Shown: positions 48,994 to 57,674, counted from the first letter of the stretch. The stretch: DNA of 64,000 nt from Rhodococcoides fascians A44A (GCF_000760735.1 NZ_JMEX01000008.1:929988-993987), one strand, 5' to 3'. Numbers and translations: made by a program. The notes: generated by a model from the letters alone, not told the origin.

Positions 48994-49569
48994 TCAGGCC
49001 TTCGGCCAGTTTTCGAGTGCGTGGTGGAGTACGTCGAGTACTCGCTGCCACGTCTGTTCGGATTCTCGCGGGGGGATGCCGTAGCCGAATCCCCCCGAGC
49101 TCTCGATCTCGATGAAGCCATGAAATGTGCTGCCCAGCAATCGGACTGCATCGGTTTCGTCGGGTTCGGGCAAGTTGTACGCGCGTAGGATCGCGCGCGA
49201 CATGTGCGAGTGTTTGCGTGCGTCACTCGCGAGCGCTACGTCCGCGTCGAGCTCGTATCGAGTCGAGTTGTATCGCCCTGGATGTTGACGGGCGAAGTCG
49301 CGGTACGCGTTGGCGAACGCGACGAGCGCATCTCTGCCCGCCCGCCCCGCCACGGCGTCGGATACCCAATCGGCCAGTTCGGACAGCGAGGCGACAGCCA
49401 CCCGTTGCCGGAGATCTCGCAAGTTCTTGATGTGCGAGTAGAGGCTGGCGTCTTTCACGCCGAACGATTTGGCCAGGGCAAGAACAGTGACGTTCTCGAA
49501 CCCGATCTCGTCCGCCATGTCCGCGGCCGCCGCGGTGAGGCGAGCAGCATTGAGGCCTGCGCGTGCCAT
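48994..49569 (-). CDS. TetR-family regulator (WHG-domain C-terminus)
   Basis: 191 residues. GGGAGG precedes the ATG by 5 bases. HTH: ARLTAAAADMADEIGFENVTVLALAKSFGVKDASLYSHIKNLRDL; a TetR_C WHG-type ligand domain follows (ALVAFANAYRDFARQHPGRY; STFHGFIEIESSGGFGYGI). It is divergent from the IrtAB-like ABC genes and upstream of the FBP gene. The intergenic region holds a palindrome AGCCGG-AA-CCGGCT at 49585-49598. Confidence 0.9.
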   Translation of the reverse strand: MARAGLNAARLTAAAADMADEIGFENVTVLALAKSFGVKDASLYSHIKNLRDLRQRVAVASLSELADWVSDAVAGRAGRDALVAFANAYRDFARQHPGRYNSTRYELDADVALASDARKHSHMSRAILRAYNLPEPDETDAVRLLGSTFHGFIEIESSGGFGYGIPPRESEQTWQRVLDVLHHALENWPKA

Positions 49570-49584
49570 CGTTACCTCCCTCCT

Positions 49585-49598
49585 AGCCGGAACCGGCT
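49585..49598. promoter_or_regulatory. Palindrome upstream of the TetR gene at 49569
   Basis: AGCCGG (49585-49590) and CCGGCT (49593-49598) are exact complements around AA. Outer arms CCTAG (49582-49586) and CTAGG (49613-49617) add a second pairing. It is a plausible TetR operator, 16 bases before the start. Confidence 0.4.
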
Positions 49599-49699
49599 TT
49601 TGCCTAATAACACTAGGAAATAGTAGACGCGGGCAAGGTTTGCTGCAAACCATCTACCCCGGGCGCACGACGACCACTCGTAACAGACCTTCCGGTTTT

Positions 49700-49718
49700 C
49701 GAGGTTAGCCTTGCCTAC
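49700..49718 (+). promoter_or_regulatory. IdeR/DtxR-like iron box upstream of the siderophore ABC genes
   Basis: The 19-base site beginning CGAGGTTAGCCTTGCCTA matches 13 of 19 positions of the consensus TTAGGTTAGGCTAACCTAA, including the AGGTTAG and CCTA cores. It overlaps a TTGCCT (49711-49716) that, with TCTAAT at 49735-49740, would make a promoter with 18-base spacer, so iron-bound repressor would block it. Confidence 0.65.
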
Positions 49719-49788
49719 TGAGAATGTGTAAGGATCTAATCCGACCGGTGGGCTGGTGCCCGTGAAGAACAGAAGATTGCGAGCGCGC

Positions 49789-51624
49789 ATGACGGTGCAA
49801 TCCGAACCGCTGACCGCGGACGATGCAGGCAACAGCCTTCCGCGGACGGTTGCCCAACAGAACAAGAAAGACCAAGCGCATGCCCGACGCGCAATCCTCG
49901 CGCCGGTCGGTCGCACCCTGACGGTGGCCAGTGTCATCGCGGCAGTTGCCGCAGTGTGCGCCGTCGCCCCGTTCATCGTGATCGTCGAGATGTGCCGTGA
50001 GCTGCTGGACGAATCCACCGATACCGGGCGCATCTGGGTGCTGCTGTTCGTCGCGTTCGGGGCACTGGGTGCGCAGATACTTCTACAAGCGGTAGCGATG
50101 ACTCTGTCCCACCTCACGGATGCGGGGTTTCAACTCTCGTTGCGTAGAGCGTTGGCGCTGAAACTCACCAGGGTTCCACTCGGCTGGTTCGCATCTCACA
50201 ATTCCGCGGAGATCAAGGGCTATCTACAGGACGACGTCGACGCACTCCACTACCTCGTCGCGCATGCGCGGCTGGAGTTCGTCGGGGCCGTGGTGATACC
50301 TCTCGTCACGCTGGTGTACCTCTTCACTGTCGAGTGGAGACTGGCATTGTTGCTGATCCTCCCGCTGCTGGTCTACGCAATTCTGTTGAGCCGCATGATG
50401 GATCAGTCCAGTCGCGACCGTCTCGCGGTATTCAATCGGTGGAATCGTCGGCTGCGTTCCGCAACAATCGAATACGTCGACGGCATCCAGGTGGTCCGCG
50501 CATTCGGCCAAGCAGGGAAAGCACACAGGTCGTTCCAGGACTCCGTCGACGGTCAGGCCGACGCCCTCGGCAAGTTCAAGACACCGATGATCCCATTGCA
50601 GGCGACTGCGGATGTCGTCATCTCTCCGGTCTTCGTGATGCTGTTGACGGTCGTAGGCGGGTTGATCGGGGTGTCCCAGGGGTGGTTCGACGCCATCGAC
50701 GTCCTGCCGTTCCTCCTCGTCGGCCTCGGGATAGGCAGCGCTGCAATGGGACTCGGCTACAGTGGTCAGGCCCTGAGGGACGGCGCCGTTGCCGCGCAGC
50801 GACTGCACGCTCTGCAGGAGGAGTCCGAACTGGCCGTCGCTACCACCGATGCGCCCGGCATCGTCGACGGGACGGTCGAGTTCGAGTCCGTGAGCTTCGG
50901 CTACCGACAAGACCGTGCCGTTCTCCACGACGTATCGTTCGAGCTCTCGCCGGGAACCATCACCGCTCTGGTGGGCCCGTCGGGATCGGGGAAGTCGACC
51001 CTCGCGGCCCTGTTGCCTCGGTTCTACGACGTGGAGTCCGGACGAATCACGATCGGCGGCAGGGACATCCGCGCCATCGGACCGGAGGAGCTCTACCGCA
51101 CAGTGGGGTTCGTGTTCCAGGACGTCCGTCTCATCGCCGGAAGTATTCGTGACAATCTGCTCCTCGCACGTCCCGACGCCGACCAAGCGGCGCTGGAGGT
51201 CGCAACTCGCGCAGCTCGGATCCATGAGCGCATCGCTGCACTCCCGCGCGGTTACGACTCGGAAATAGGCATCGACGCCTCCCTGTCCGGCGGTGAAGCC
51301 CAGCGACTATCGATTGCCCGCACCTTGCTCGCCGACACACCGATCCTGGTTCTGGACGAGGCGACCGCGTTCGCCGATCCGGAGTCCGAGGCCTCGGTGC
51401 AGGACGCTCTTGCGGTGCTGGTCTCCGGAAGAACCGTGTTGGTGATAGCACACCGCCTGCACACCGTTACCGGCGTCGACCAGATCCTGGTGTTGGAGAA
51501 GGGAGCGATCGTCGAGCGCGGCACGCACGACGATCTGGTCCACGGCGGTGGGCTCTACCAGAGGCTCTGGGATGTCAACGAAGCTGCGTTGGGCGCCGCC
51601 GTACACGTGGAGGAGAACCGATGA
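49789..51624 (+). CDS. ABC transporter half, IrtA/YbtP-like (siderophore transport)
   Basis: 611 residues from ATG 49789; an in-frame GTG at 49756 would add 11. Six membrane segments, then an ATPase with Walker A GPSGSGKST, signature LSGGEAQ, Walker B LVLDEATAFAD and switch His (VIAHRLHT). It pairs with the next gene, and both ATP sites look competent. The cluster, with an iron box upstream and a siderophore-interacting flavoprotein next door, resembles mycobacterial irtAB, in which IrtA carries the flavin domain fused at its N-terminus. Here that domain is a separate gene. Import or export of a siderophore is inferred. Confidence 0.88.
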   Translation: MTVQSEPLTADDAGNSLPRTVAQQNKKDQAHARRAILAPVGRTLTVASVIAAVAAVCAVAPFIVIVEMCRELLDESTDTGRIWVLLFVAFGALGAQILLQAVAMTLSHLTDAGFQLSLRRALALKLTRVPLGWFASHNSAEIKGYLQDDVDALHYLVAHARLEFVGAVVIPLVTLVYLFTVEWRLALLLILPLLVYAILLSRMMDQSSRDRLAVFNRWNRRLRSATIEYVDGIQVVRAFGQAGKAHRSFQDSVDGQADALGKFKTPMIPLQATADVVISPVFVMLLTVVGGLIGVSQGWFDAIDVLPFLLVGLGIGSAAMGLGYSGQALRDGAVAAQRLHALQEESELAVATTDAPGIVDGTVEFESVSFGYRQDRAVLHDVSFELSPGTITALVGPSGSGKSTLAALLPRFYDVESGRITIGGRDIRAIGPEELYRTVGFVFQDVRLIAGSIRDNLLLARPDADQAALEVATRAARIHERIAALPRGYDSEIGIDASLSGGEAQRLSIARTLLADTPILVLDEATAFADPESEASVQDALAVLVSGRTVLVIAHRLHTVTGVDQILVLEKGAIVERGTHDDLVHGGGLYQRLWDVNEAALGAAVHVEENR

Positions 51625-53360
51625 TCGCTGCAGTCTTCCGTCTCGTACCCGACGAGTACGCGCATCTCAACCCCCGACTGATCGCCGTCACGGTCGCGCA
51701 GGCACTGTCGCAGGCCGCGGCGTATTGCTTGCTCGTGCCGCTGCTCGAGGCATTGTTCGACGGCGACACCGGCCGCGCATGGCGCTGGGCGGCAGTCATG
51801 GCCGTTGCCGTCGCTCTGATGGGCGGGCTCACGGTCCTGCAAGCAACGCTCGGTCTGCGAATCGCCATCGGAATGCAGTCGGGACTGCAGACTCGCTTGG
51901 GTGATCGGCTCAATGCTCTCCCACTCGCGTGGTTCGAGACCCACAACGCTGCATCGGTGTCCCGCATCGTCATCGACAACGTCCTCGACATCCAGCACGC
52001 CGTCGCGTACCTCACGGCCAAGCTGATCACCAGCATCCTCGTTCCCGTCGGAGTTGCCGTGGGAATGCTGTTCGTCGACTGGAGAATTGCTCTGTCCATG
52101 CTCGTCGCCGCACCGATTCTGTTCGCCGTCAACCGTCTCGGGAACGCAGCGTACGTCCGAGCGGACGAGCGAACACATGCAGCTGCCACCGAGGCGGACA
52201 CACGCGTCGTCGAATTCGCGCAGGCTCAACCCGTTCTGCGTGCGTTCGGCGCTGTCGGCGACGGCAACCGCGCGCTGGGCGCGGCCTTGGAAGCGCAGAA
52301 GTCCGCGGCAACTCGTAACGTCGTATCGGCCGTCACCGGCGTGATCATGTTCGGCCTGCTCGTGCAGGCCGCATTCCTGGCTCTCACCTATGTAGTCGTC
52401 GGCCAAGTGACGGGCGGTGCGATCTCCACCGCCGCAGCCATCGCGCTGATCGCGGTGAGTGCGCGTTTCATCGAACCACTCAATCAGGCGGCACAGATCG
52501 GAACCGCGTTGCGGTCGGCATCGACGTCGATCGCCCGCGCGACGGAGTTGCTCGTCGAACCTGCTCTGCCCGAAACGAATTCGTCGGTCCAGCCCGACGC
52601 GCCCGCCGTGGAATTCACCGGTGTCACCTTCGGTTACGGTGAGACCCCCGTCGTCTCCGACGTGTCGTTCTCCGTCGAGGCCGGTACGACGACGGCAATC
52701 GTCGGCCCCAGCGGATCGGGCAAGACCACACTGCTTCGGCTTGCTGCTCGATACGCCGACGTCGACGAAGGCAGCATCACGGTCGGCGGCCACGACGTGC
52801 GTGCGCAACCGTCGGAAACGTTGTTCGGGCAGTTGTCACTGGTGTTCCAGAACGTCTACCTGTTCGAGCGGTCCATTGCCGAGAACATCAGGATCGGGAG
52901 ACCCGACGCTTCCGACGACGACATCCGTCGAGCCGGCGCGATCGCGTGCGTGGACGACATCGTCGAACGACTCCCCGACGGATACGACAGCGAAGTCGGC
53001 GAAGGCGGAACCACCCTGTCCGGCGGCGAGCGTCAACGTGTGTCGATCGCCCGGGCGTTGCTCAAGGACGCACCGATCGTCCTTCTCGACGAAGCAACCA
53101 GTGCCCTCGACCCGCACAACGAAGCCGTCGTCGTCCGGGGCATCCATGAGCTGACTCGGGACAAGACCGTCATCGTCGTCGCACACCGACTCGCCACCAT
53201 CGCGCACGCGGATCAAATTCTGTTCCTGCACGACGGGCGCATCGTCGAACGTGGAACACACGACGAACTCCTCGCCCTCGACGGCCGATACGCCGGCTTC
53301 TGGCACGAGCGCTCGCGGTCCAGCGGCTGGAGGTTGGAGCGCACTCCCTCCATCGCTTGA
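51621..53360 (+). CDS. ABC transporter half, IrtB/YbtQ-like
   Basis: 579 residues: membrane domain, then ATPase with Walker A GPSGSGKTT, signature LSGGERQ, Walker B VLLDEATSALD and VVAHRLAT. The start overlaps the partner stop (ATGA), so the two halves are made in equal amounts. As the IrtB-type half it should form the heterodimer that moves ferric siderophore across the membrane in irtAB-type systems. It is convergent with the flavoprotein gene, 26 bases apart. Confidence 0.9.
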   Translation: MIAAVFRLVPDEYAHLNPRLIAVTVAQALSQAAAYCLLVPLLEALFDGDTGRAWRWAAVMAVAVALMGGLTVLQATLGLRIAIGMQSGLQTRLGDRLNALPLAWFETHNAASVSRIVIDNVLDIQHAVAYLTAKLITSILVPVGVAVGMLFVDWRIALSMLVAAPILFAVNRLGNAAYVRADERTHAAATEADTRVVEFAQAQPVLRAFGAVGDGNRALGAALEAQKSAATRNVVSAVTGVIMFGLLVQAAFLALTYVVVGQVTGGAISTAAAIALIAVSARFIEPLNQAAQIGTALRSASTSIARATELLVEPALPETNSSVQPDAPAVEFTGVTFGYGETPVVSDVSFSVEAGTTTAIVGPSGSGKTTLLRLAARYADVDEGSITVGGHDVRAQPSETLFGQLSLVFQNVYLFERSIAENIRIGRPDASDDDIRRAGAIACVDDIVERLPDGYDSEVGEGGTTLSGGERQRVSIARALLKDAPIVLLDEATSALDPHNEAVVVRGIHELTRDKTVIVVAHRLATIAHADQILFLHDGRIVERGTHDELLALDGRYAGFWHERSRSSGWRLERTPSIA

Positions 53361-53386
53361 CGTGACCCCGGAACGGAGGGCCGGCA

Positions 53387-54103
53387 CTACTTCCAGTACG
53401 CCTGTGACTTGATGCGATCCTTCGCGAAGCCGTGGACGGTTTTGAAGGTCTTGACGATCGAGCGCGTGGTTCGGCCGTCGCATGCGACGCAGGCGAAGGC
53501 GCCGGCCGCTGGGGTGAGAGCTTCTGCTTGCTCGCGCAGGAGACGACCGTCGTCGACGCGCTGGAGCCAGGTCACTTCGGTGTTGGGTCCTGCGTGGACG
53601 GGGAGGGTCGGGTCGGATTCGTACTGCCATTCGAGCCATACCTTCGCCGGAGTGTCGCCGAGGGTGTCGAGGATGGTGTTGATCGCCGGGAGCGATGCGG
53701 TGTCGCCGAACAGCAAGAACTCGGACGGCGCAGGCTCGGGGATCTCGAAGCTGGAACCGTTGTTTCCGCGCATCAGGGTGGCTTCGAGGACGTCACCGGC
53801 TTCGGCGGTTTCGGCCCACTTCGACGCGGGGCCGTAATGGACGGCGAATTCGATGACGAATGTGTCCGTTGCGGGGTCCTGCTGCGTCAGCGTGTACCCA
53901 CGCTGGCGTTCCTTGCCGGTGCCGTCGTCGATCCACAGGCGGACCCATTGCGTCGGGTGGACCGGGTGGTTCTTCAGCAATCCGCCGCCGTCGAAGCCGA
54001 CGCGAACGTACTTGTCGGTGACGTGTTCCCTGGACGTGACGGTCAACTTGTAGTCGTCCGTCTTGTACGCCTTCATGATGATGCCTTCAACGCCTCTGCT
54101 CAT
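53387..54103 (-). CDS. Siderophore-interacting protein (FAD-binding ferric reductase)
   Basis: 238 residues. The FAD-binding barrel has the siderophore-interacting signature RGYTLTQQDPATDTFVIEFAVHYGPASKWAETAEAGD, followed by the NAD(P)-binding domain (FLLFGDTASLPAINTIL) and a C-terminal SIP tail (FACVACDGRTTRSIVKTFKTVHGF). Family members reduce ferric siderophores so that iron is released. The start MSRGVEGIIMKAY matches the conserved N-terminus; a later ATG at 54076 has GAAGG upstream. An iron-box-like sequence overlaps the start. Together with the ABC pair it forms an iron acquisition module. Confidence 0.92.
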   Translation of the reverse strand: MSRGVEGIIMKAYKTDDYKLTVTSREHVTDKYVRVGFDGGGLLKNHPVHPTQWVRLWIDDGTGKERQRGYTLTQQDPATDTFVIEFAVHYGPASKWAETAEAGDVLEATLMRGNNGSSFEIPEPAPSEFLLFGDTASLPAINTILDTLGDTPAKVWLEWQYESDPTLPVHAGPNTEVTWLQRVDDGRLLREQAEALTPAAGAFACVACDGRTTRSIVKTFKTVHGFAKDRIKSQAYWK

Positions 54104-54121
54104 GAGGGCAGGGTACCCTAA
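54103..54121 (-). promoter_or_regulatory. IdeR/DtxR-like iron box at the siderophore-interacting gene
   Basis: Read on the minus strand, TTAGGGTACCCTGCCCTCA matches 13 of 19 positions of the iron-box consensus, with the TTAGG and CCT ends intact. It directly precedes the start codon at 54103. Confidence 0.5.
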
Positions 54122-54165
54122 TCAACCGAGTGGTTTGTTGTGTAGATCGACGCGAGACAGTGACA

Positions 54166-54203
54166 CAAAAAACTCCCCACCTGCGTGGTGCAGGTGGGGA
54201 GTT
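54166..54203 (-). terminator. Rho-independent terminator after tRNA-Ser(CGA)
   Basis: AACTCCCCACCTGC (54171-54184) pairs exactly with GCAGGTGGGGAGTT (54190-54203), loop GTGGT. On the minus strand the stem is followed by six Ts. Confidence 0.9.
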
Positions 54204-54204
54204 T

Positions 54205-54295
54205 TGGCGGTGGCGGAGGGATTTGAACCCTCGGACGGGGGTTACCCGTCACACGCTTTCGAGGCGTGCTCCTTAGGCCGCTCGGACACGCCACC
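54205..54295 (-). tRNA. tRNA-Ser(CGA)
   Basis: On the minus strand: acceptor GGTGGCG with CGCCACC, long variable arm, T arm GAGGGTTCAAATCCCTC, and anticodon loop CTCGAAA on stem CACGC/GCGTG, anticodon CGA reading UCG. The 3' CCA is encoded (54205-54207), unlike tRNA-Ser(GGA) at 26304. Confidence 0.96.
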
Positions 54296-54353
54296 GCGGA
54301 GAACAATACCGCAGTAGCGGCCTGTGGCTAAATCGCCTGGTCAAGCGGCCGGA

Positions 54354-54551
54354 TCAGTGTCCGGTGAGCTTGTCCTTGATGTTGGAGGCTGCGTCCTTGA
54401 CCTTCTCGGCGCCGTCCTTGACAGCGGACGAGAGCTGATCGCCCTTGCCTTCCTGGCGGAGCTCTTCGTTGCCGGTGGCTGCGCCGGTGGCTTCCTTGGC
54501 CTTGCCGCCCAGATCCTCGGCCTTGTTACCGATCTTGTCGTCGAGTCCCAT
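54354..54551 (-). CDS. CsbD-family stress protein
   Basis: 65 residues. The repeating hydrophilic helices (MGLDDKIGNKAEDLGGKAKE; KGDQLSSAVKDGAEKVKDAA) are typical of CsbD, a small general stress protein of unknown molecular function, controlled by sigma B in Bacillus. The MGLDDK start is preceded by GGAGG. A SigF/SigB-type promoter sequence lies 60 bases upstream, which fits stress control. Confidence 0.92.
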   Translation of the reverse strand: MGLDDKIGNKAEDLGGKAKEATGAATGNEELRQEGKGDQLSSAVKDGAEKVKDAASNIKDKLTGH

Positions 54552-54609
54552 TTTTGCCTCCTGAGGATGCGTCATTCAGAACGCGTGTTCCGCGTTCCCC
54601 GAGGACGGT

Positions 54610-54634
54610 TTACCCACAGGTAGAGGCCACAAAC
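54610..54634 (-). promoter_or_regulatory. SigF/SigB-type promoter for csbD
   Basis: On the minus strand GTTT (54634-54631), 15 bases, then GGGTAA (54615-54610). This matches the actinobacterial general-stress sigma pattern GTTT-N15-17-GGGTAT at all but the last base. Confidence 0.6.
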
Positions 54635-54643
54635 ATGAGAGTT

Positions 54644-55096
54644 TCATAAGCGTCTGGCGTCGAAGAACCGGCGTAGGACGTCGCCGCATTCGTTCTCCAG
54701 GATGCCGCCACGGACTTCGGGGCGGTGGGCCAGCCGCTGGTCCCGCACGACATCCCACAACGAGCCGACGGCGCCCGTCTTCGGTTCCCATGCCCCGAAC
54801 ACGACGCGCGAGACCCGTGCGAGCACCAGAGCTCCCGCACACATCGTGCACGGCTCGAGCGTGACGGCCAGCGTGCAGCCTTCCAGTCGCCAACCGTCGC
54901 CGTGAAGCGACGCTGCGGCGCGGAGTGCGAGAATCTCGGCGTGCGCCGTTGGATCGCCGGTCGCTTCACGGGCGTTGGCCGCGCGGGCCAGTTCTCGCCC
55001 GTCGGCGTCGTACACGACGGCACCGACGGGTACGTCGAGGTCGGACGCTCCCTGCGCAGCGGTGAGCGCTGCGCGAACGAGGTCCTCGTCGGTCAC
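54644..55096 (-). CDS. tadA: tRNA adenosine(34) deaminase
   Basis: 150 residues from GTG. Zinc deaminase motifs are His52-Ala-Glu54 (TAHAEILALR) and Cys83-x2-Cys86 (LEPCTMCAGALV). TadA converts A34 to inosine in tRNA-Arg(ACG). The start overlaps the upstream gene's stop (GTGA). The frame remains open further upstream, but that region is the coding sequence of the associated protein. Gene order with the partner, tyrA and a glycolipid-binding gene matches Rv3752c-Rv3755c. Confidence 0.93.
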   Translation of the reverse strand: MTDEDLVRAALTAAQGASDLDVPVGAVVYDADGRELARAANAREATGDPTAHAEILALRAAASLHGDGWRLEGCTLAVTLEPCTMCAGALVLARVSRVVFGAWEPKTGAVGSLWDVVRDQRLAHRPEVRGGILENECGDVLRRFFDARRL

Positions 55097-55656
55097 CGAG
55101 GCAGCTTGTCCAGCACAGCGGACAACTCGTCGGCGAATCCGAGGCGGCCTGCGATGGAGCCGAGCTGCTCGTCCGGGTACAGGTCGGTCTCGGCGACGAT
55201 GATGCCCATGACGGCCTCCGGCAGCCCCAGATCCGACAGCAGGCCCATGTCGCCCTCGGGCCACGGTTCGATGTCGTCGAGTTCGTCCGGGTCGAAGTCG
55301 GGAATCTCGATGTTGAGTTCGTCGAGAACGTCGGCGGCGATGTCGTACTCGCCTGCAAGACTGGCGTCGGACAGAAGAAGACGGGTGCCCGACGGTGCGG
55401 GCCGCAGCACCACGAAGCATTCGTCGTCGACGTCGAGGAGTCCGAAGACCGCCCCGGAGCTGCGCATTTCCCGCAGTTCGGTCTCAGCTGTCGACAGGGA
55501 GGACAACGCAGCCGTGGTCAACGGGGTCACGCGCCACTTGCCGTCCTCGCGGACGACGGCAACGCCGAACCCTTCGAGGTCGTCGAATGTCTCCTTGCTC
55601 GGACCGTCGAACTTCTTCGCCTTGGCGGAGTTGTTACTCCCGCGCTGTGCAGCCAT
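55093..55656 (-). CDS. tRNA adenosine deaminase-associated protein
   Basis: 187 residues, an acidic soluble protein found next to tadA in actinobacteria. A lysine/serine-rich start (AAQRGSNNSAKAKKFDGPSKE) is followed by an alpha/beta domain (FGVAVVREDGKWRVTPL; GAVFGLLDVDDECFVVLRPAPSG) and an acidic segment (PDFDPDELDDIEPWPEGD). No catalytic motif is recognisable. Overlap with tadA by 4 bases suggests joint production; a role in deaminase assembly or regulation is only inferred. Divergent from tyrA. Confidence 0.88.
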   Translation of the reverse strand: MAAQRGSNNSAKAKKFDGPSKETFDDLEGFGVAVVREDGKWRVTPLTTAALSSLSTAETELREMRSSGAVFGLLDVDDECFVVLRPAPSGTRLLLSDASLAGEYDIAADVLDELNIEIPDFDPDELDDIEPWPEGDMGLLSDLGLPEAVMGIIVAETDLYPDEQLGSIAGRLGFADELSAVLDKLPR

Positions 55657-55710
55657 GCGCGCAACGGTAGTCGCCTTACCGCCTCGAAATGAAGTCCACC
55701 GTGTCCACCT

Positions 55711-56679
55711 GTGAAACTGGGTGCCGTGACCAACACTGATGTCTGTGTACTCGGGCTCGGGCTGATCGGCGGATCGGTCCTGCAGGCTGCTGTTCGTGCG
55801 GGACGAACCGCATGGGGATACAACCGTTCCGCCGACGCCATCGCCGGCTCGGCCGACGCCGGGTTCGACACCGGCACCGACCTGACGGCAGCACTCACCC
55901 GGGCGGCGGAGACCGGCGCATTGATCGTCGTCGGGGTGCCGATGCCCGCCGTCGACGGCATTCTCGCCGCCATTGCCGAGCACGCCCCGAACAACCCGAT
56001 CACCGACGTCGTCAGCGTCAAAGCAGAGGTCGCCGCGGCGGTCGCGCGTCGCGGGCTGTCGTCGCGTTACGTGGGCGGGCACCCGATGGCGGGAACGAAT
56101 CGATCCGGCTGGGCGGCGGCCGATCCTGACCTCTTCCAGGACGCGGTGTGGGTCGTCGGCGTCGACGACGGGGCCGATCCCGATGTGTGGCGTCAGGTCG
56201 CGTCGCTCGCCGTGGACTGCGGATCCGTCGTGATCCCGGTCGAGAGCGTGGAACACGATCGCGCCGTCGCACGCATCTCGCACCTGCCTCACCTGCTGGC
56301 CGAGGCATTGGCCCAGGTCGGGGCAGCCAACCCTCTCGCGCTGGGGTTGGCCGCCGGCTCGTTCCGAGACGGGACGCGAGTGGCGTCGTCGGCGCCCGAT
56401 CTGGTTCGGGCCATGTGCGAAGGCAACGCCGTCGCCCTCACCGACGCGCTCGATGCGGCTCTGGACCTGCTGACTGCAGCCCGCAGGGAACTCGTCGACG
56501 AAGGGTCGACCCGCACGCTGGTCACCGCCGGCCATGCCGCGCGCGGACAGTACGAGCAGCACGAACGTTTCGACATCACCGGCATCGAGCCGGGCGACGA
56601 GAACTGGATCGAAGAATTTCGGGCAGCCGGCCGACGGGGCGGCGTCGTGCGTCAGATCCGTTCGGCAAGCCCCGGGTAG
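55711..56679 (+). CDS. tyrA: Prephenate dehydrogenase
   Basis: 322 residues. NAD-binding motif LGLGLIGGS, then the active-site regions GGHPMAGTNRSGW and ISHLPHLLAEAL (catalytic His) that define TyrA. It oxidatively decarboxylates prephenate to 4-hydroxyphenylpyruvate in tyrosine synthesis. No ACT or chorismate mutase domain is attached. The GTG at 55711 is used here; a second GTG five codons later (VTNTDVCVLG) is possible. Its last 28 bases overlap the convergent glycolipid-binding gene. Confidence 0.93.
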   Translation: MKLGAVTNTDVCVLGLGLIGGSVLQAAVRAGRTAWGYNRSADAIAGSADAGFDTGTDLTAALTRAAETGALIVVGVPMPAVDGILAAIAEHAPNNPITDVVSVKAEVAAAVARRGLSSRYVGGHPMAGTNRSGWAAADPDLFQDAVWVVGVDDGADPDVWRQVASLAVDCGSVVIPVESVEHDRAVARISHLPHLLAEALAQVGAANPLALGLAAGSFRDGTRVASSAPDLVRAMCEGNAVALTDALDAALDLLTAARRELVDEGSTRTLVTAGHAARGQYEQHERFDITGIEPGDENWIEEFRAAGRRGGVVRQIRSASPG

Positions 56680-57263
56680 TCGAGAACGAAGCCGTCGGCG
56701 TCCACGGTCACCGACGAACTGGACACCGGCGACAGCACGTGAATGCCGTCGGCGCCGCTGCTGTAGGTCAGGCCTGCTTCCTGGATGCTCAGGTCCAGAA
56801 GGTTGACGTACACGACCGGTACGACGATGTCCGACGAGTCGGTGTGCAGACCGAGCCTGCGGATCGGCAGGGTGTTGAAGAACGGGCTCAGGACCACGTC
56901 GACGTCGAGCGCACCGTTGTAGGTGGAACGCTGCGACGCGTGGGACCCCTCGATCATCCAGTAGCCCTCGTTGTCGCGGCTGACCGATGCCTGCTTCTCG
57001 CCGCCGGCGACCGCGGTGCGCAGGGAAAGCCTGCGGGTGATGCCGTTCTCGTCGGTCACCAGGTCGTACGACGCACTGAACGCCGGATGTTCGTCGCAGG
57101 CACCGCCGATGATGCGGCCCGACGCCTTGATTCGGTTTCCGTTCAGCTGGACGCGGACCGACTCCATGCGGGGTACGTCGTGTGCTCGCCAGGTCAGAAT
57201 CGCCGGCCAGGTCGAAGTGGTCACGGAAGGGGCGGCTTCTGCACCCGAAGTTGGAGTGGTCAC
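56652..57263 (-). CDS. Putative glycolipid-binding domain protein (Rv3755c-like)
   Basis: 203 residues. The sequence matches the beta-rich glycolipid-binding family (ILTWRAHDVPRMESVRVQLNGNRIKASGRIIGG; SLRTAVAGGEKQASVSRDNEGYW; FFNTLPIRRLGLH). No signal peptide is visible; the first 15 residues are Ser/Thr/Ala rich and translation may begin at a later GTG. The neighbour order with tyrA is that of M. tuberculosis Rv3754/Rv3755c. Ligand and role are unknown. It overlaps the tyrA end by 28 bases. Confidence 0.85.
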   Translation of the reverse strand: MTTPTSGAEAAPSVTTSTWPAILTWRAHDVPRMESVRVQLNGNRIKASGRIIGGACDEHPAFSASYDLVTDENGITRRLSLRTAVAGGEKQASVSRDNEGYWMIEGSHASQRSTYNGALDVDVVLSPFFNTLPIRRLGLHTDSSDIVVPVVYVNLLDLSIQEAGLTYSSGADGIHVLSPVSSSSVTVDADGFVLDYPGLAERI

Positions 57264-57344
57264 CCGACTACGTTAAGCGACAGGGGGGCCATCGGAACAA
57301 GCTGTGGTGATTTTTCGTTCTCGAGGCGCATTATTGTGATCGAC

Positions 57345-57668
57345 ATGACTGGAGGTGGCTTCGACTTCGCGCACTCCGAACAGGCCGCGAAATCGCGACA
57401 GGACAAGGCAACGGCGTTGGCGCGCTACATCTGGGAGCGCGGTATCGACGGCAGCGAACTGCTGGCCATGACCGACGCCGCCCGACGCAAGCTCGCGAGG
57501 GCCGCGGACATCACTCCCCCGAGCACGCTGGAGACGTGGACGATGACCGCGGAACTCCTCGACCGCAAGAACGAGTGGGCGGCGTCGAATTCGAGTCACC
57601 CGTCGGCCTCCCCGAAGCACGCCGACGAGAAGATCATGTGGGTCAAGCCGCCCATCGCACCCTGGTGA
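57345..57668 (+). CDS. Conserved small protein of unknown function, 107 residues
   Basis: I do not recognise a named family. The N-terminal 65 residues are helical and charged (FDFAHSEQAAKSRQDKATALARYIWERG; AARRKLARAADI), the rest includes TWTMTAELLDRKNEWAASN and a conserved-looking end KIMWVKPPIAPW. Composition suggests a soluble cytoplasmic protein. TATTGT (57332-57337) ends 7 bases before the ATG, which would allow leaderless transcription; a GTG at 57336 is an alternative start. It stands between the glycolipid-binding gene and an ABC exporter. Confidence 0.72.
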   Translation: MTGGGFDFAHSEQAAKSRQDKATALARYIWERGIDGSELLAMTDAARRKLARAADITPPSTLETWTMTAELLDRKNEWAASNSSHPSASPKHADEKIMWVKPPIAPW

Positions 57669-57674
57669 CGACAC

